Below, piece after piece: positions 1-12,656 of a stretch of 64,000 nucleotides of DNA. The DNA is from Actinomycetospora cinnamomea (GTDB taxonomy: Bacteria > Actinomycetota > Actinomycetes > Mycobacteriales > Pseudonocardiaceae), in assembly GCF_003096675.1 (NCBI RefSeq), contig NZ_QEKW01000015.1, positions 1-64,000 on the forward strand, given 5' to 3'. The notes under the pieces were generated by a model. The model did no database searches and was not told the origin of the DNA. It saw nothing but the letters and a program-made list of their open reading frames with translations. A program made the translations under genes and the position numbers. Position 1 is the first letter of the stretch; every line of letters begins with the position of its first letter.

Positions 1-1685
1 GGGGGCGCGGCGGTCGGCGTGGTCGCGGAGGTCGGCGTGGTCGCGGAGGTCGGCGTGGTCGCGGAGGTCGGCGTGGTCTCCGAGGTGTCCGGGGTCTGCG
101 ACGTGGGGGTGGGGAGCGGGAGCGAGGGCAGCGACGGCACCGGCACGTCCGGCAGCTGGGTGGGCGAGGTGGTGCCGGGCGGGGTGGTCGAACTCGGGGG
201 CGGGGTGGAGGACGGCGGGGTGGACGACGGCCGCGTCGAGGACGGGGCCGTCGTGGTGGAGCCGTCCGTGCTCGGCGCCGACGTGGTCGGCGCCCGGCTC
301 GGTGCGTCCTCGGACGGGGCGGCGGGCTCGACACGCGAGGCGACCGGCCAGGCGTCCGCGTCGTCGCGGGAGACGGTGCGGTCCTCGCCGCTCGTGTCCT
401 CGCCCGTCGTGTTCTCGCCGGAGGCGCCCGCGGTGCCGGACCCGGCCGTCGCCCCGACACCCGGGTCGACCGCCTCCTCCGCCGTGGGCGGCGCGAGCGT
501 CGCGGCCGGCGGGGCGCTCGCCGACACGCTGTCGACGGTCCACGCCGAGGCCACGACCACGCCGCCGGCGAGCAGGACCGCCGCGACGATCGACGCGGCG
601 ACCGCGAGGCTCCCGGCCTCGGCGGCACGTGGGCGGCGTGCGGGCTGCGGGGTCTCGTCCACGGCGGGCGGGACGGCGGCCGGCGCGCCCGGGGTCCTCG
701 TCGCGGGGGAGGGCAGACCGACCGCGGCGGCGCCGACGGTGCCCGCCGCGACGGGCGGCTCCGGTGCTGGGGAGGTCGCGAAGGCGTCGGTGGTCGGCTC
801 GGGCACGGCGCAGGCCAGACCCGTACCCACGACCGGCACGACGGTGTCGAGCGGCGTCACGGTCTCGGCGGCCAGCGCGGCACGGCGCAGGCCCATGCAC
901 ACCTCGTCGGCGGTGGGGCGGGCGTCCGGGTCGTCGGCCGTCATGGCCTCGAGGAGCGCGACGACCTCGGCGTCGAGCCCCGCGGGCATGTCGGGCCTGC
1001 GTTCGAGGCGGGCGCGGGCGGCGACCAGCGGCGTCCCGTCGTACGCGGGACGGGCGGTGAGCGCCTCGATCATCACCAGGCCGAGGGCGTAGACGTCGGC
1101 GGGCGGGCCGACGACATCGCCGCGGACCTGCTCGGGAGCCAGGTAGGGCGCCGACCCGACGACGATGCCGGTGTCGGTGATGCGGGGCGCGTCCGCCACG
1201 AGGGCGACGCCGAAGTCGGAGAGGTGGGCGCGGCCGTCGGCGTCGAAGAGCACGTTGCGCGGCGTGACGTCGCGGTGCAGCACGCCGGCGCGGTGCACGT
1301 GGGCGAGCGCGTCGGCGACCGCCGCCACCGCGAGCAGCGTCTCGGTGACCCCGAGCGGGCCGTCGGCCAGCCGGTCGACCAGGTTGCCGCCCTCGAGCAG
1401 CGACATCACCAGGAAGGCCCGGCCACCGACCTCGCCGACGTCGTAGACGGGCACCAGGCTCGGGTGGTCGAGCGAGGCCGTCAGCGCGACCTCGCGCTCG
1501 ATGCGCGGGTCGTGGGCCACGGGGAAGATCTTCACAGCGGCGTCGCGGTCGAGCAGCAGGTCGTGCGCCCGGTAGACCTCGGAGCACGTGCCGCGTCCGA
1601 TCAGCTCGCCCAGGGTGAAACGCTGCCCGAGGCGCTCGGGCAACGGGCCGGGCGCGGACGAGCAGGACGGGTCGGGCTCCGCCAT
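1..1685 (-). CDS. Membrane Ser/Thr protein kinase, 3' end outside window
   Basis: PknB-type serine/threonine kinase whose C-terminus runs past base 1; 561 codons are visible. The kinase domain spans about residues 22-275: glycine-rich loop GRGTCSEV (30-37), AVKIF lysine (K52), HRDVTPRN catalytic loop (137-144), DFG (157-159) and APE (183-185). All catalytic residues are present, so it should be active. A Pro/Ala linker leads to one membrane helix (about 359-381) and then a Pro/Thr/Ser-rich external tail with no recognisable sensor domain. The ATG at 1685 is preceded by a GGAGGGAGG ribosome site at good spacing. The tail ends in an 18-bp tandem repeat. No obvious partner lies beside it; the neighbour is divergent. 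The ligand is unknown. Confidence 0.93.
   Translation of the reverse strand, partial: MAEPDPSCSSAPGPLPERLGQRFTLGELIGRGTCSEVYRAHDLLLDRDAAVKIFPVAHDPRIEREVALTASLDHPSLVPVYDVGEVGGRAFLVMSLLEGGNLVDRLADGPLGVTETLLAVAAVADALAHVHRAGVLHRDVTPRNVLFDADGRAHLSDFGVALVADAPRITDTGIVVGSAPYLAPEQVRGDVVGPPADVYALGLVMIEALTARPAYDGTPLVAARARLERRPDMPAGLDAEVVALLEAMTADDPDARPTADEVCMGLRRAALAAETVTPLDTVVPVVGTGLACAVPEPTTDAFATSPAPEPPVAAGTVGAAAVGLPSPATRTPGAPAAVPPAVDETPQPARRPRAAEAGSLAVAASIVAAVLLAGGVVVASAWTVDSVSASAPPAATLAPPTAEEAVDPGVGATAGSGTAGASGENTTGEDTSGEDRTVSRDDADAWPVASRVEPAAPSEDAPSRAPTTSAPSTDGSTTTAPSSTRPSSTPPSSTPPPSSTTPPGTTSPTQLPDVPVPSLPSLPLPTPTSQTPDTSETTPTSATTPTSATTPTSATTPTAAP
19..72. repeat. 18-bp tandem repeat in kinase tail
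   Basis: Three exact copies of an 18-bp unit (gtggtcgcggaggtcggc), flanked by partial copies on both sides. Read on the minus strand they encode a repeating Thr/Ala/Pro/Ser block (TTPTSA) of the external kinase tail. The phase is a multiple of three, so copy number can change without breaking the frame. Confidence 0.85.
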
Positions 1686-1860
1686 GAGCTCGCCTCCCTC
1701 CGCGCTCCAGGGACGTCATCTTCTCACCCCCGGTACCCGGATCGGGGCACATCGACATACCGACTCCACGAATTCGGGTGATGGCACGCATCACTTCGGC
1801 CGGTCGCCACCGACCCGCACTCCCCGTCCGGGTGACGTCACGCGCCGTGTCCTGGCAGCG

Positions 1861-1889
1861 TTGACAGAAGTTGCAGTCGCGAGTAGAAA
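1861..1889 (+). promoter_or_regulatory. Sigma70-like promoter of the MerR-like gene
   Basis: TTGACA at 1861-1866, a 17-base spacer, then TAGAAA at 1884-1889. The -35 is a perfect match and the -10 is acceptable. It would start transcription near 1896 and leave a leader of about 47 bases before the ATG at 1943. It also argues against the earlier in-frame TTG at 1871, which lies inside the spacer. Confidence 0.55.
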
Positions 1890-1942
1890 TTCAGCGCATC
1901 CGCCCTGCTCACGCGGGGTGGGTGCACGCAGAGCACGAACGC

Positions 1943-2431
1943 ATGGACGCGACGGAAGCCGTGGGCGCCGAGAGCCTCGACGAGGAGGACACCCCCGCCC
2001 TGACCACCGGTCAGGCGGCGGAGCTCCTCGGGGTGCAGCCGGCGTTCCTCCGGAGTCTCGACGCGGGTCGGATGGTCCGCCCGGTGCGATCGGCGGGCGG
2101 GCACCGGCGCTGGTCGCGCCGGCAGCTGGCCCTCGCCGCCCGGATCCGCGTGCTGTTCGACGAGGGGCTCACCCTCACCGCGGCCGCGATGGTCGTGTCC
2201 CTGCAGGACGAGGTGGCCCTGGTCACGCGCGAGCGCGACCAGGCCCACGACGAGCTCGACCGGGCCCGCGGAGAACTCCACCGGATCCGGCGCGAGCTCG
2301 CCGCGGCCCGGGGCGAGCACACCGCTCGGCACGGGCCCCCCGCGCGCGTCCACCACGTGCGCGGGCACGAAGTGCCCACGACCGCTCTTCGACCGCCGCT
2401 GCCGACACCTCAACGGACTCCTTCGACATGA
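1943..2431 (+). CDS. MerR-like helix-turn-helix regulator
   Basis: 162-residue protein. After an acidic lead-in, residues about 19-65 form a winged-helix HTH of the MerR/BldC type: TTGQAAELLGV, then the RSAGGHRRWSRRQL wing motif seen in actinobacterial MerR-like proteins. A coiled-coil arm follows (about 85-130, Glu/Arg/Leu-rich), as used for dimerisation. No effector-binding domain is visible, and the C-terminus is Pro/Arg-rich and probably disordered. The start is set at ATG 1943, downstream of the promoter at 1861. Its stop overlaps the start of the next gene by ATGA, so the two are translated together. The targets are unknown. Confidence 0.8.
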   Translation: MDATEAVGAESLDEEDTPALTTGQAAELLGVQPAFLRSLDAGRMVRPVRSAGGHRRWSRRQLALAARIRVLFDEGLTLTAAAMVVSLQDEVALVTRERDQAHDELDRARGELHRIRRELAAARGEHTARHGPPARVHHVRGHEVPTTALRPPLPTPQRTPST

Positions 2432-2625
2432 AGCTCATCGACCACCGCCGATCCCACCGTCCCGTCCTCCGCGCGCCCCTCCCGCCGTCCCTGGCCCGGG
2501 TCCCGCTCGTCGACCTGTGCACGTGCAAGCACCCCCGCGAGTCGCACGAGCACTACTACGTCGGTGACCACTGCGCGCAGTGCGAGTGCGCCCACTACCA
2601 CCGCTGGGAGCCCCCGCGGGTCTGA
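2428..2625 (+). CDS. Small Cys/His-rich protein, putative metal-binding
   Basis: 65-residue protein starting at the ATG that overlaps the upstream stop codon (ATGA, 2428-2431), an arrangement typical of translational coupling. The N-terminus is basic. The C-terminal half carries CTCKHP, then SHEHYY, then CAQCECAHYH: five Cys and several His in about 30 residues, spaced like a compact zinc-binding unit. I do not recognise a named family, although similar short CxC...CxxCxC proteins occur in actinobacteria and their phages. The third-position G/C pattern fits coding sequence. Coupling to the HTH gene suggests it acts with, or is controlled alongside, that regulator. The function is otherwise unknown. 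Confidence 0.72.
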   Translation: MKLIDHRRSHRPVLRAPLPPSLARVPLVDLCTCKHPRESHEHYYVGDHCAQCECAHYHRWEPPRV

Positions 2626-2645
2626 TCCCGCGCGTCGCCCGCCAC

Positions 2646-2684
2646 CCACGGCCCCGTCACCCCACCCGGGTGGCGGGGCCGTGG
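2646..2684 (+). terminator. Intrinsic stem-loop after the small Cys protein
   Basis: Inverted repeat with arms 2646-2662 and 2668-2684. The outer 11 bp are perfect (ccacggccccg / cggggccgtgg) and an inner part closes on a five-base loop. There is no U-tract, as usual in this GC range. It separates the MerR-like pair from the monooxygenase gene. Confidence 0.7.
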
Positions 2685-2762
2685 TCGTGCGGAGGTCCGG
2701 GCGAGGTCGGGGAAGAGGTCCAGGCCACCGGCGCACGAACGGACGAACCGCGCGGCGGCGCC

Positions 2763-2768
2763 TATCCT
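2763..2768 (+). promoter_or_regulatory. -10 element of a probable leaderless promoter
   Basis: TATCCT ends 8 nt before the GTG at 2777. Transcription would begin at or next to the start codon, the standard actinobacterial leaderless layout. The GGAGGA just before the GTG is too close to act as a normal ribosome site. Confidence 0.5.
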
Positions 2769-2776
2769 CGGAGGAC

Positions 2777-4099
2777 GTGGACCCCACCGCGCGTGACCGA
2801 CGGCCGCGCGCACTCGTCGTCGGGGCCGGGGTCGCGGGGCTCGCCGCCGCGACCTCGCTGCACCGGGCCGGGTGGGCGGTGGAGGTCTGCGAGCGGGCCG
2901 CGTCGCGACGCACCGGCGGCTACTTCGTCCGTCTGGCCCCCGAGGGGCTCGCCGCGGCCGACCGTCTCGGCGTCTCCCACGCGCTGCGCACCCGCCTGCC
3001 GGCCGACGGCGTGATCACCGGGGTCGACGCCCGCGGGCGGACCGTCTCGCGGGTCGACGCCTCGCTCGCCGACGACCCGCGGGCGCTGGCCCTGGTCCGC
3101 GGCGACCTCGAGGCCGCGCTGTGGAACGCGCGCCCCGCGGAGGTCGTGGTGCGGTTCGGCACCACGCCGCGCCGGGTCGACCTGCGCCGCCACGCCGTCG
3201 ACGTCGTGCTCGACGGTCCCGACGGCAGCACCGTCGAGCGGTTCGACCTCGTCGTCGGCGCCGACGGGGTGCGCTCCGCGGTGCGCACGATGGTGTTCGG
3301 CCCCGACGCGATGTTCCGCCACGAGTTCGACCACGTCGTGATCTCCGCGGTGCTCCCGCGGTTGCCGGGCGCGTTGTGCGAGGGCGACTACGTCGTCCCG
3401 GCCGAGGTCGGGCGCACCGCCCACCTCATGGCCGTCGAGGGCCACGACCCGGTGGTCTTCTTCACCTTCCGCGCCGAGCTCCTGGGGGCCACGGGGGGCG
3501 CCGCGGCCGCCCGGGCGGCCGCGGATCCGGTGGGCGCCCTGCGCCGGGTCTACGGCGACTTCGCCGGTCTGATGCCCGAGATCCTCGACGGCGTCGAGGA
3601 GGCCGGTACCACCCACGTCGACACGGTCGCCCAGATCCGCCTCGGCTCGTGGCGGCGGGGACGCGTGGTGCTGGTCGGCGACGCGGCCTGGTGCCCGACG
3701 CTCTACTCCGGGCAGGGCTCGGCGCTGGCGCTGGTCGGCGGGGAGACCCTCGGCACGCACCTCGCCGCGCACCCCGACGACCCCGAGGCGGGCCTCGCGG
3801 CGTGGGAGGACGCGCACCGGCCCGCGGCGCTCGCGGCCGGGTCCGCCGCGCGGCGCTCGCGCCACTTCTTCCTGCCCGGCAACCGGGTGGTCGCCGCCGT
3901 GCGCCGTGCGGCCCTGGGGGTCGCGTCGTGGCGGCCGGCGGGACGGCTGCTGCAGGCCCTCGCGAGCCGCGCGGCGGGTCCGAGCGGTCCAGGCGGCTCC
4001 CCGACCGGGCGACGCACACCACCCGGACGGAGTGGCGTTCACCCGACCGCCACGTCCGGGTCGCGTTCACTCCGACGTCCGGCGCTGGGCCGCCCGTAA
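2777..4099 (+). CDS. FAD-dependent monooxygenase (PHBH/UbiH-like)
   Basis: 440-residue class A flavoprotein hydroxylase. The N-terminal Rossmann motif is VVGAGVAGLAAA (about residues 12-23) with the ribose-binding acidic residue in CERA. The second FAD motif, VVLVGDAAWCPT, has its GD near residue 301-302, followed by GQGSALALVGGETL. This matches flavoprotein oxygenases that hydroxylate aromatic or polyketide-like substrates; the substrate cannot be read from sequence. The GTG at 2777 is chosen because the Rossmann strand begins just after it and a -10 lies 8 nt upstream. The last 60 residues are Pro/Arg/Ser-rich and longer than usual for the family. It stands alone, with no redox partner needed for this class. 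Confidence 0.87.
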   Translation: MDPTARDRRPRALVVGAGVAGLAAATSLHRAGWAVEVCERAASRRTGGYFVRLAPEGLAAADRLGVSHALRTRLPADGVITGVDARGRTVSRVDASLADDPRALALVRGDLEAALWNARPAEVVVRFGTTPRRVDLRRHAVDVVLDGPDGSTVERFDLVVGADGVRSAVRTMVFGPDAMFRHEFDHVVISAVLPRLPGALCEGDYVVPAEVGRTAHLMAVEGHDPVVFFTFRAELLGATGGAAAARAAADPVGALRRVYGDFAGLMPEILDGVEEAGTTHVDTVAQIRLGSWRRGRVVLVGDAAWCPTLYSGQGSALALVGGETLGTHLAAHPDDPEAGLAAWEDAHRPAALAAGSAARRSRHFFLPGNRVVAAVRRAALGVASWRPAGRLLQALASRAAGPSGPGGSPTGRRTPPGRSGVHPTATSGSRSLRRPALGRP

Positions 4100-4232
4100 G
4101 CTGACGCTCGCCGGTGCCCGGCGCTGCGCCGACCGGGCGTGCACGGGCGCTACCGTCCACCCCGGAGGCGTCGACACCGCTGCGCCCCGGGCATCCCGCG
4201 GCCCCGTCGACGAGAGGACGTCAGCCTCCCTC

Positions 4233-8999
<4,767 letters not shown>

Positions 9000-9103
9000 T
9001 GCCGAACGGGTGAGTGCGACGCCGGTTACCGACGCGTTTGTGCAGGTCGCGGCGTGGGCATCAAACTCGTCAGAGGAATCGTCGAACAGGAGTTGAGACC
9101 GTC

Positions 9104-10027
9104 ATGGCCGACCGGTACGTCGTCCCCACCGAGGACGGCTGGCAGGTGCAGAAGAAGGGCGCCCAGCGCGCCAGCGCCAAGGCGGCCACGCAGGCCGAGG
9201 CCGTCGAGCGGGCGACCGAGATCGTGAAGAAGGACGGCGGCGGCAAGGTCGTCGTCCATGGCACCGACGGCAAGGTGCGCGACACCCACACCGTGGCCGC
9301 CGAGGACAACGCGACCGGCGAGGCCGCGAAGGCGACGGCCAAGGCCAACGCCGAGGGCGCCCGCGCGAAGGGCGAGTCGGCGACGGACAAGGCCTCGAGC
9401 AGCGCCAAGAAGGTCGGCGCGGACGCGAAGGCCACCGCGCAGAAGGACGCCGACCGCGTGCAGGCCTCGGGCAAGAAGGCCGCCTCGCAGGCCGAGGCCG
9501 GCGCGTCCGGCGTCGCCGACGAGGCCGCGAAGGCCGCGTCGGGGGAGAAGTCGGTGCAGGCGGCCGCGAAGGACGCCTCGACGATCGCGCAGACCAGCGG
9601 CGAGCAGGTCGCCACCACGACCTCGCGGGCCGGCGAGCGCGTCGCCAAGGACGCGGCACGCGTGGCCCAGCACGCCGAGTCCGAGGCCGCGGCGCGTGCG
9701 GACGAGGCGGGCCAGAAGGTGGCCGGTGCGGGCGACCGCGCGGCGACGGTGTCCTCGGGCGTGGCCTCCGAGCTCGACCAGGCCGGCGACGAGGGCGCGC
9801 GGCGCGTCGGGCAGTCCGCCGAGGCGGCGGCCCAGCAGGTCGACCGTCAGGTGCGCCACGCGGCCGAGCAGGTGCGCGACAACGCCCCGGGCTACAACCC
9901 CGTGCGCATCGTCGGCAACGCCGCCGCGATCGCGGTGAAGACCGGCTTCAGCGTGGCCGGCGCCGTGATCTCCACCGGCGGGCAGGTGCTGCAGTTCGCG
10001 GCGCGCAAGGTCACCGGCCGCCGCTGA
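9104..10027 (+). CDS. DUF2188 protein with long Ala/Lys helical region
   Basis: 307 residues. Residues 1-65 match the DUF2188 fold (YVVPTEDGWQV, then KVVVHGTDGKVRDTHTV). Residues about 70-265 are a low-complexity Ala/Lys/Glu/Asp run with recurring KA-A-A phases, resembling LEA/apolipoprotein-like amphipathic helices. The last 45 residues contain a hydrophobic stretch (GNAAAIAVKTGFSVAGAVI) that could insert in a membrane or pack as a helix. The ATG at 9104 has an AGGAG site 10 bases upstream. No enzymatic motif is present. A stress or nucleoid/membrane-protective role is possible but unproven. A strong terminator follows. Confidence 0.82.
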   Translation: MADRYVVPTEDGWQVQKKGAQRASAKAATQAEAVERATEIVKKDGGGKVVVHGTDGKVRDTHTVAAEDNATGEAAKATAKANAEGARAKGESATDKASSSAKKVGADAKATAQKDADRVQASGKKAASQAEAGASGVADEAAKAASGEKSVQAAAKDASTIAQTSGEQVATTTSRAGERVAKDAARVAQHAESEAAARADEAGQKVAGAGDRAATVSSGVASELDQAGDEGARRVGQSAEAAAQQVDRQVRHAAEQVRDNAPGYNPVRIVGNAAAIAVKTGFSVAGAVISTGGQVLQFAARKVTGRR

Positions 10028-10046
10028 CCCGCACGACGGCGATACG

Positions 10047-10085
10047 ACGACGGGCCCGTCCCCCCGAGGGGGACGGGCCCGTCGT
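10047..10085. terminator. Bidirectional terminator
   Basis: Perfect 18-bp stem (10047-10064 with 10068-10085) closed by a three-base loop, between the convergent DUF2188 and whiB genes. It can end both transcripts. Confidence 0.9.
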
Positions 10086-10100
10086 GTGTCTGCCCGGGGC

Positions 10101-10346
10101 TCAGGCTGCGGCGGTGCCCACGCGCGACGCGCGGCGCATCGCGCGGCGGTCGTCCTCGCTGGTGCCACCCCAGACGCCGGCCTCCTGGCCGGTGTCCATG
10201 GCCCACTGCAGGCAGCCGCGCTGGATCGGGCAGCTCGCGCAGACGGCCTTGGCCGCTGCGAGCTGCGCGGACCCCGGACCCAGGCTGGTCACGGGGAAGA
10301 AGAGTTCGGGGTCGTGGTCGCGGCAGGCCGCGAGCTCCCAGTCCAT
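10101..10346 (-). CDS. whiB1: WhiB1-like iron-sulfur regulator
   Basis: 81-residue Wbl protein. Four cysteines (C8, C36, C39, C45) in the C...CxxC...C pattern bind a [4Fe-4S] cluster, followed by the GVWGG turn and a basic SEDDRRAMRRASR tail for DNA binding. MDWELAACRDHDPELFFPV at the N-terminus closely resembles actinobacterial WhiB1, an essential nitric-oxide-sensitive factor that partners the principal sigma factor. The ATG at 10346 gives the family's normal length; longer open sequence upstream is not conserved-looking. About 580 bases of non-coding DNA lie upstream. Orthology to WhiB1 rather than another Wbl paralogue is inferred from the N-terminal motif. Confidence 0.88.
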   Translation of the reverse strand: MDWELAACRDHDPELFFPVTSLGPGSAQLAAAKAVCASCPIQRGCLQWAMDTGQEAGVWGGTSEDDRRAMRRASRVGTAAA

Positions 10347-10928
10347 GTCCTGCGTCCCATCTCGCTCGTCGGTGGTCTGTGGCCACCCGGGCCCCGCGGA
10401 GCGGGCGGGACCGGGCAGGTGCCGCCGGGCCCGACGTGGGGCGCGCGAGCGCACCCCACGACGGCCCCCGCGGCACGGTGTCGTGCTGCCGGGCGTCGGA
10501 TCGTTTCCGGGGTCGGGCGTGACGGCCTTCGGGGCGGCCCAGGTGTGGGCCCGCGCCCCGGAGCCCGGAGCACCTGGGTGTACTCGGTATGACGTCGGGG
10601 CCACCCCGCCGGTTCCCGTGGTCCGCGACACCGTGATCGCGGAACAGGATCCGGGCGTGCGGGCACCCCGCGACTGCCGAACCACCATGGTCTAGCCCCA
10701 CAACGCGTACGGCAAACGCATTTGATCCGCGCCACCCCGGCGAACCGCTGTGTCGTCGCTCACTCGAGCATCTCACGCTCGGTTCACGTGCTGCGCCGCA
10801 CGGGTGACGAGGACCCCGCTGCGCCTCGACCGCCGCGACGCCGTGGCCCCCTGACGGGCCGTGTGCCACCATCGGGCGACCCACGACCGGGTGGCGGCCG
10901 GCGGGACGGCAGTGAGGGAGGCCGGAGC
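10347..10928. other. Non-coding stretch between whiB and membrane-protein gene
   Basis: About 580 bases with no reading frame of convincing codon bias. It must hold the divergent promoters for the whiB-like gene and the gene at 10929. I could not pick a confident -35/-10 pair or an operator. A long untranslated leader is usual for whiB1-type genes. Confidence 0.5.
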
Positions 10929-11138
10929 ATGAAGCGCACCCGGCGCACGGCCCGGGACTTCGTCATCTGGGCCGTGGCCACCGGCGGCCTCGTCGCCCTC
11001 GTCCTCGGCTGGGGCATCATCGGCGGGATCCTGCTGGCCTTCGCCCTCTACCAGCTGGTCCTCGTGTCCAAGCGCGACGGCGGGCTGTTCGTCGACCAGC
11101 GCGCCGCCGATCGGCCGGGCAAGCCCACCGTCGGCTAG
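10929..11138 (+). CDS. Small integral membrane protein
   Basis: 69 residues. A basic N-terminus (MKRTRRTARDF) is followed by two hydrophobic stretches that almost merge (VIWAVATGGLVALVLGW and IIGGILLAFALYQLVLV) and a short charged tail. Likely a two-helix hairpin with both ends inside. GGAGGCCGGAGC upstream gives a reasonable ribosome site for the ATG at 10929. It ends 42 bases before the next start and probably shares its transcript. No family assigned. Confidence 0.7.
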   Translation: MKRTRRTARDFVIWAVATGGLVALVLGWGIIGGILLAFALYQLVLVSKRDGGLFVDQRAADRPGKPTVG

Positions 11139-11180
11139 GCGGGGGTGCCGCCGGGCGCGGTCGATCGCGAGGATGGCGTG

Positions 11181-12620
11181 GTGCGCTGCGCGGTGATCGG
11201 CGGGACCGGCTACGTCGGCGTGCGCCTGGTCGCCCGGTTGCTCGCCGAGGGCCACGACGTCGCCGTCCTCGTGCGCAGCCCGCACAAGCTCGCCGCCACC
11301 GGCTGGGCCGAGCGCGTCGACGTCGTGCCCGGCGACCTGGGCGATCCCGCGGCGATCGCCGCGCTCGTGGCCGGTGCCGACGCCGTGGTGCATCTCGCCC
11401 ACGCCCTCGAGCGGCCCGACTTCCCCGCGCGCGACCGGGCCGCGGCCCGCGCGGTGAGCGCCGCGGCCGCCGCGGCGGGGGTCCGGCGGATCGTCTACCT
11501 CGGCGGGCTCCGGCCGCGGGCGGGCACGGCCTCGCGGCACCTGTCGTCCCGGGCCGAGGTCGCCGACGTCTTCCTCGACGGCCCGGTCCCGACCGCCGCG
11601 CTCGAGGCGTCGATCGTCGTCGGCTCGGGCTCGGCGAGCTTCGAGATGATCCGCTACCTCGCCGAGCGCGTCCCCGTCCTGCCGGCGGTGCCGTGGCTCG
11701 CGCACCGCACGCAGCCGATCGCGATCGCCGACGTCCTGCACCATCTCGTCGGCGCGCTCGACCTGCCCGCGGACGTCGACCGCCGCTTCGACATCGGCGG
11801 GCCGGACGTCCTGAGCTACCTGGAGCTCGTCCGTCGCTACCTGCGCCTGGCCGGGCTGCCGCAGGGCGCCGCCGTCCCGGTGCCCGTGCCGCCCGGGGCG
11901 CCGGCGCTCGCGGGCCGGGTGGTCGAGGCGCTCACGCCGTTGTCGCGGCAGCTCGTCACCCCGCTGATCGAGTCGTTGTCGCACGAGCTCGTGTGCGGCG
12001 AGGAGGACGTGCTCACGGTGATCGGCCCGCCGCCGGGCGGGCGCACGACCTTCGACGACGCGGTGCGCGCGGCGCTGGGTGCGTCCCGCGACGGCGGGGC
12101 GGGGGAGGCACCCGATGACCCCGCGCTGGCGGTCCCCAGCGACCCCGAGGGTTCCGGGGGCGCGGTGTACGCGTGGAGCACCGTCGAGCCGTGCCCCGCG
12201 GGCGCCGACGCGCTGTGGGCCGTCGTGGACGGGCTCGGCGGGGACGCCGGCTGGTACACCCCGCCGGGCACCTGGACGGTGCGCGGCTGGGCCGACCAGC
12301 TGCTCGGCGGGGTCGGGGCCTACCGCGGGCGCCCGCAGGGCCGGCCCCTGCAGGCCGGCGACGTCGTCGACTCGTGGTGCGTCGAGGCGGTGGAACCGGG
12401 CGCGTCGCTGCGCCTGCGCTCCGAGCTGCGCCAGCCCGGGCGGCTGTGGCTCTCACTGCGCGTCGCCCCCGACGTCTCGGGTCGCGGCTCGCACCTGCAC
12501 CTCGACGTGCGCTTCGCCGCCGCGGGCCTCGCCGGCGTCGCCTACGGCCGCACCCTGCGCGCCACCGCGTCCGCCGTCTTCGGGGCCATGGCCCGGGGGA
12601 TCACCGCCGCCGCCACGTGA
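11181..12620 (+). CDS. NAD(P)-binding protein fused to DUF2867
   Basis: 479 residues. The N-terminal half is an atypical SDR/NmrA-like Rossmann domain: VIGGTGYVGVRLVARLL (GxxGxxG), then acidic loops and an HLAHALE segment. The C-terminal ~150 residues (from about VYAWSTVEPCPAGADALWAV) match DUF2867, a StAR-like helix-grip fold, as in YbjT/Rv-type two-domain proteins. No SDR YxxxK pair is evident, so a binding or sensing role is as likely as catalysis. Two adjacent in-frame GTGs (11178, 11181) follow GAGGA; the second has better spacing. The stop lies inside the terminator stem shared with the convergent gene. Confidence 0.82.
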   Translation: MRCAVIGGTGYVGVRLVARLLAEGHDVAVLVRSPHKLAATGWAERVDVVPGDLGDPAAIAALVAGADAVVHLAHALERPDFPARDRAAARAVSAAAAAAGVRRIVYLGGLRPRAGTASRHLSSRAEVADVFLDGPVPTAALEASIVVGSGSASFEMIRYLAERVPVLPAVPWLAHRTQPIAIADVLHHLVGALDLPADVDRRFDIGGPDVLSYLELVRRYLRLAGLPQGAAVPVPVPPGAPALAGRVVEALTPLSRQLVTPLIESLSHELVCGEEDVLTVIGPPPGGRTTFDDAVRAALGASRDGGAGEAPDDPALAVPSDPEGSGGAVYAWSTVEPCPAGADALWAVVDGLGGDAGWYTPPGTWTVRGWADQLLGGVGAYRGRPQGRPLQAGDVVDSWCVEAVEPGASLRLRSELRQPGRLWLSLRVAPDVSGRGSHLHLDVRFAAAGLAGVAYGRTLRATASAVFGAMARGITAAAT

Positions 12621-12656
12621 GCGAGGTTCACGGCCAGAGCCGTGAACCTCGCTCAC
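12617..12656. terminator. Bidirectional terminator containing both stop codons
   Basis: Perfect 18-bp inverted repeat (GTGAGCGAGGTTCACGGC and its complement) with a four-base loop. The TGA of the rightward gene (12618-12620) and of the leftward gene (12653-12655) both lie in the stem. Confidence 0.88.
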
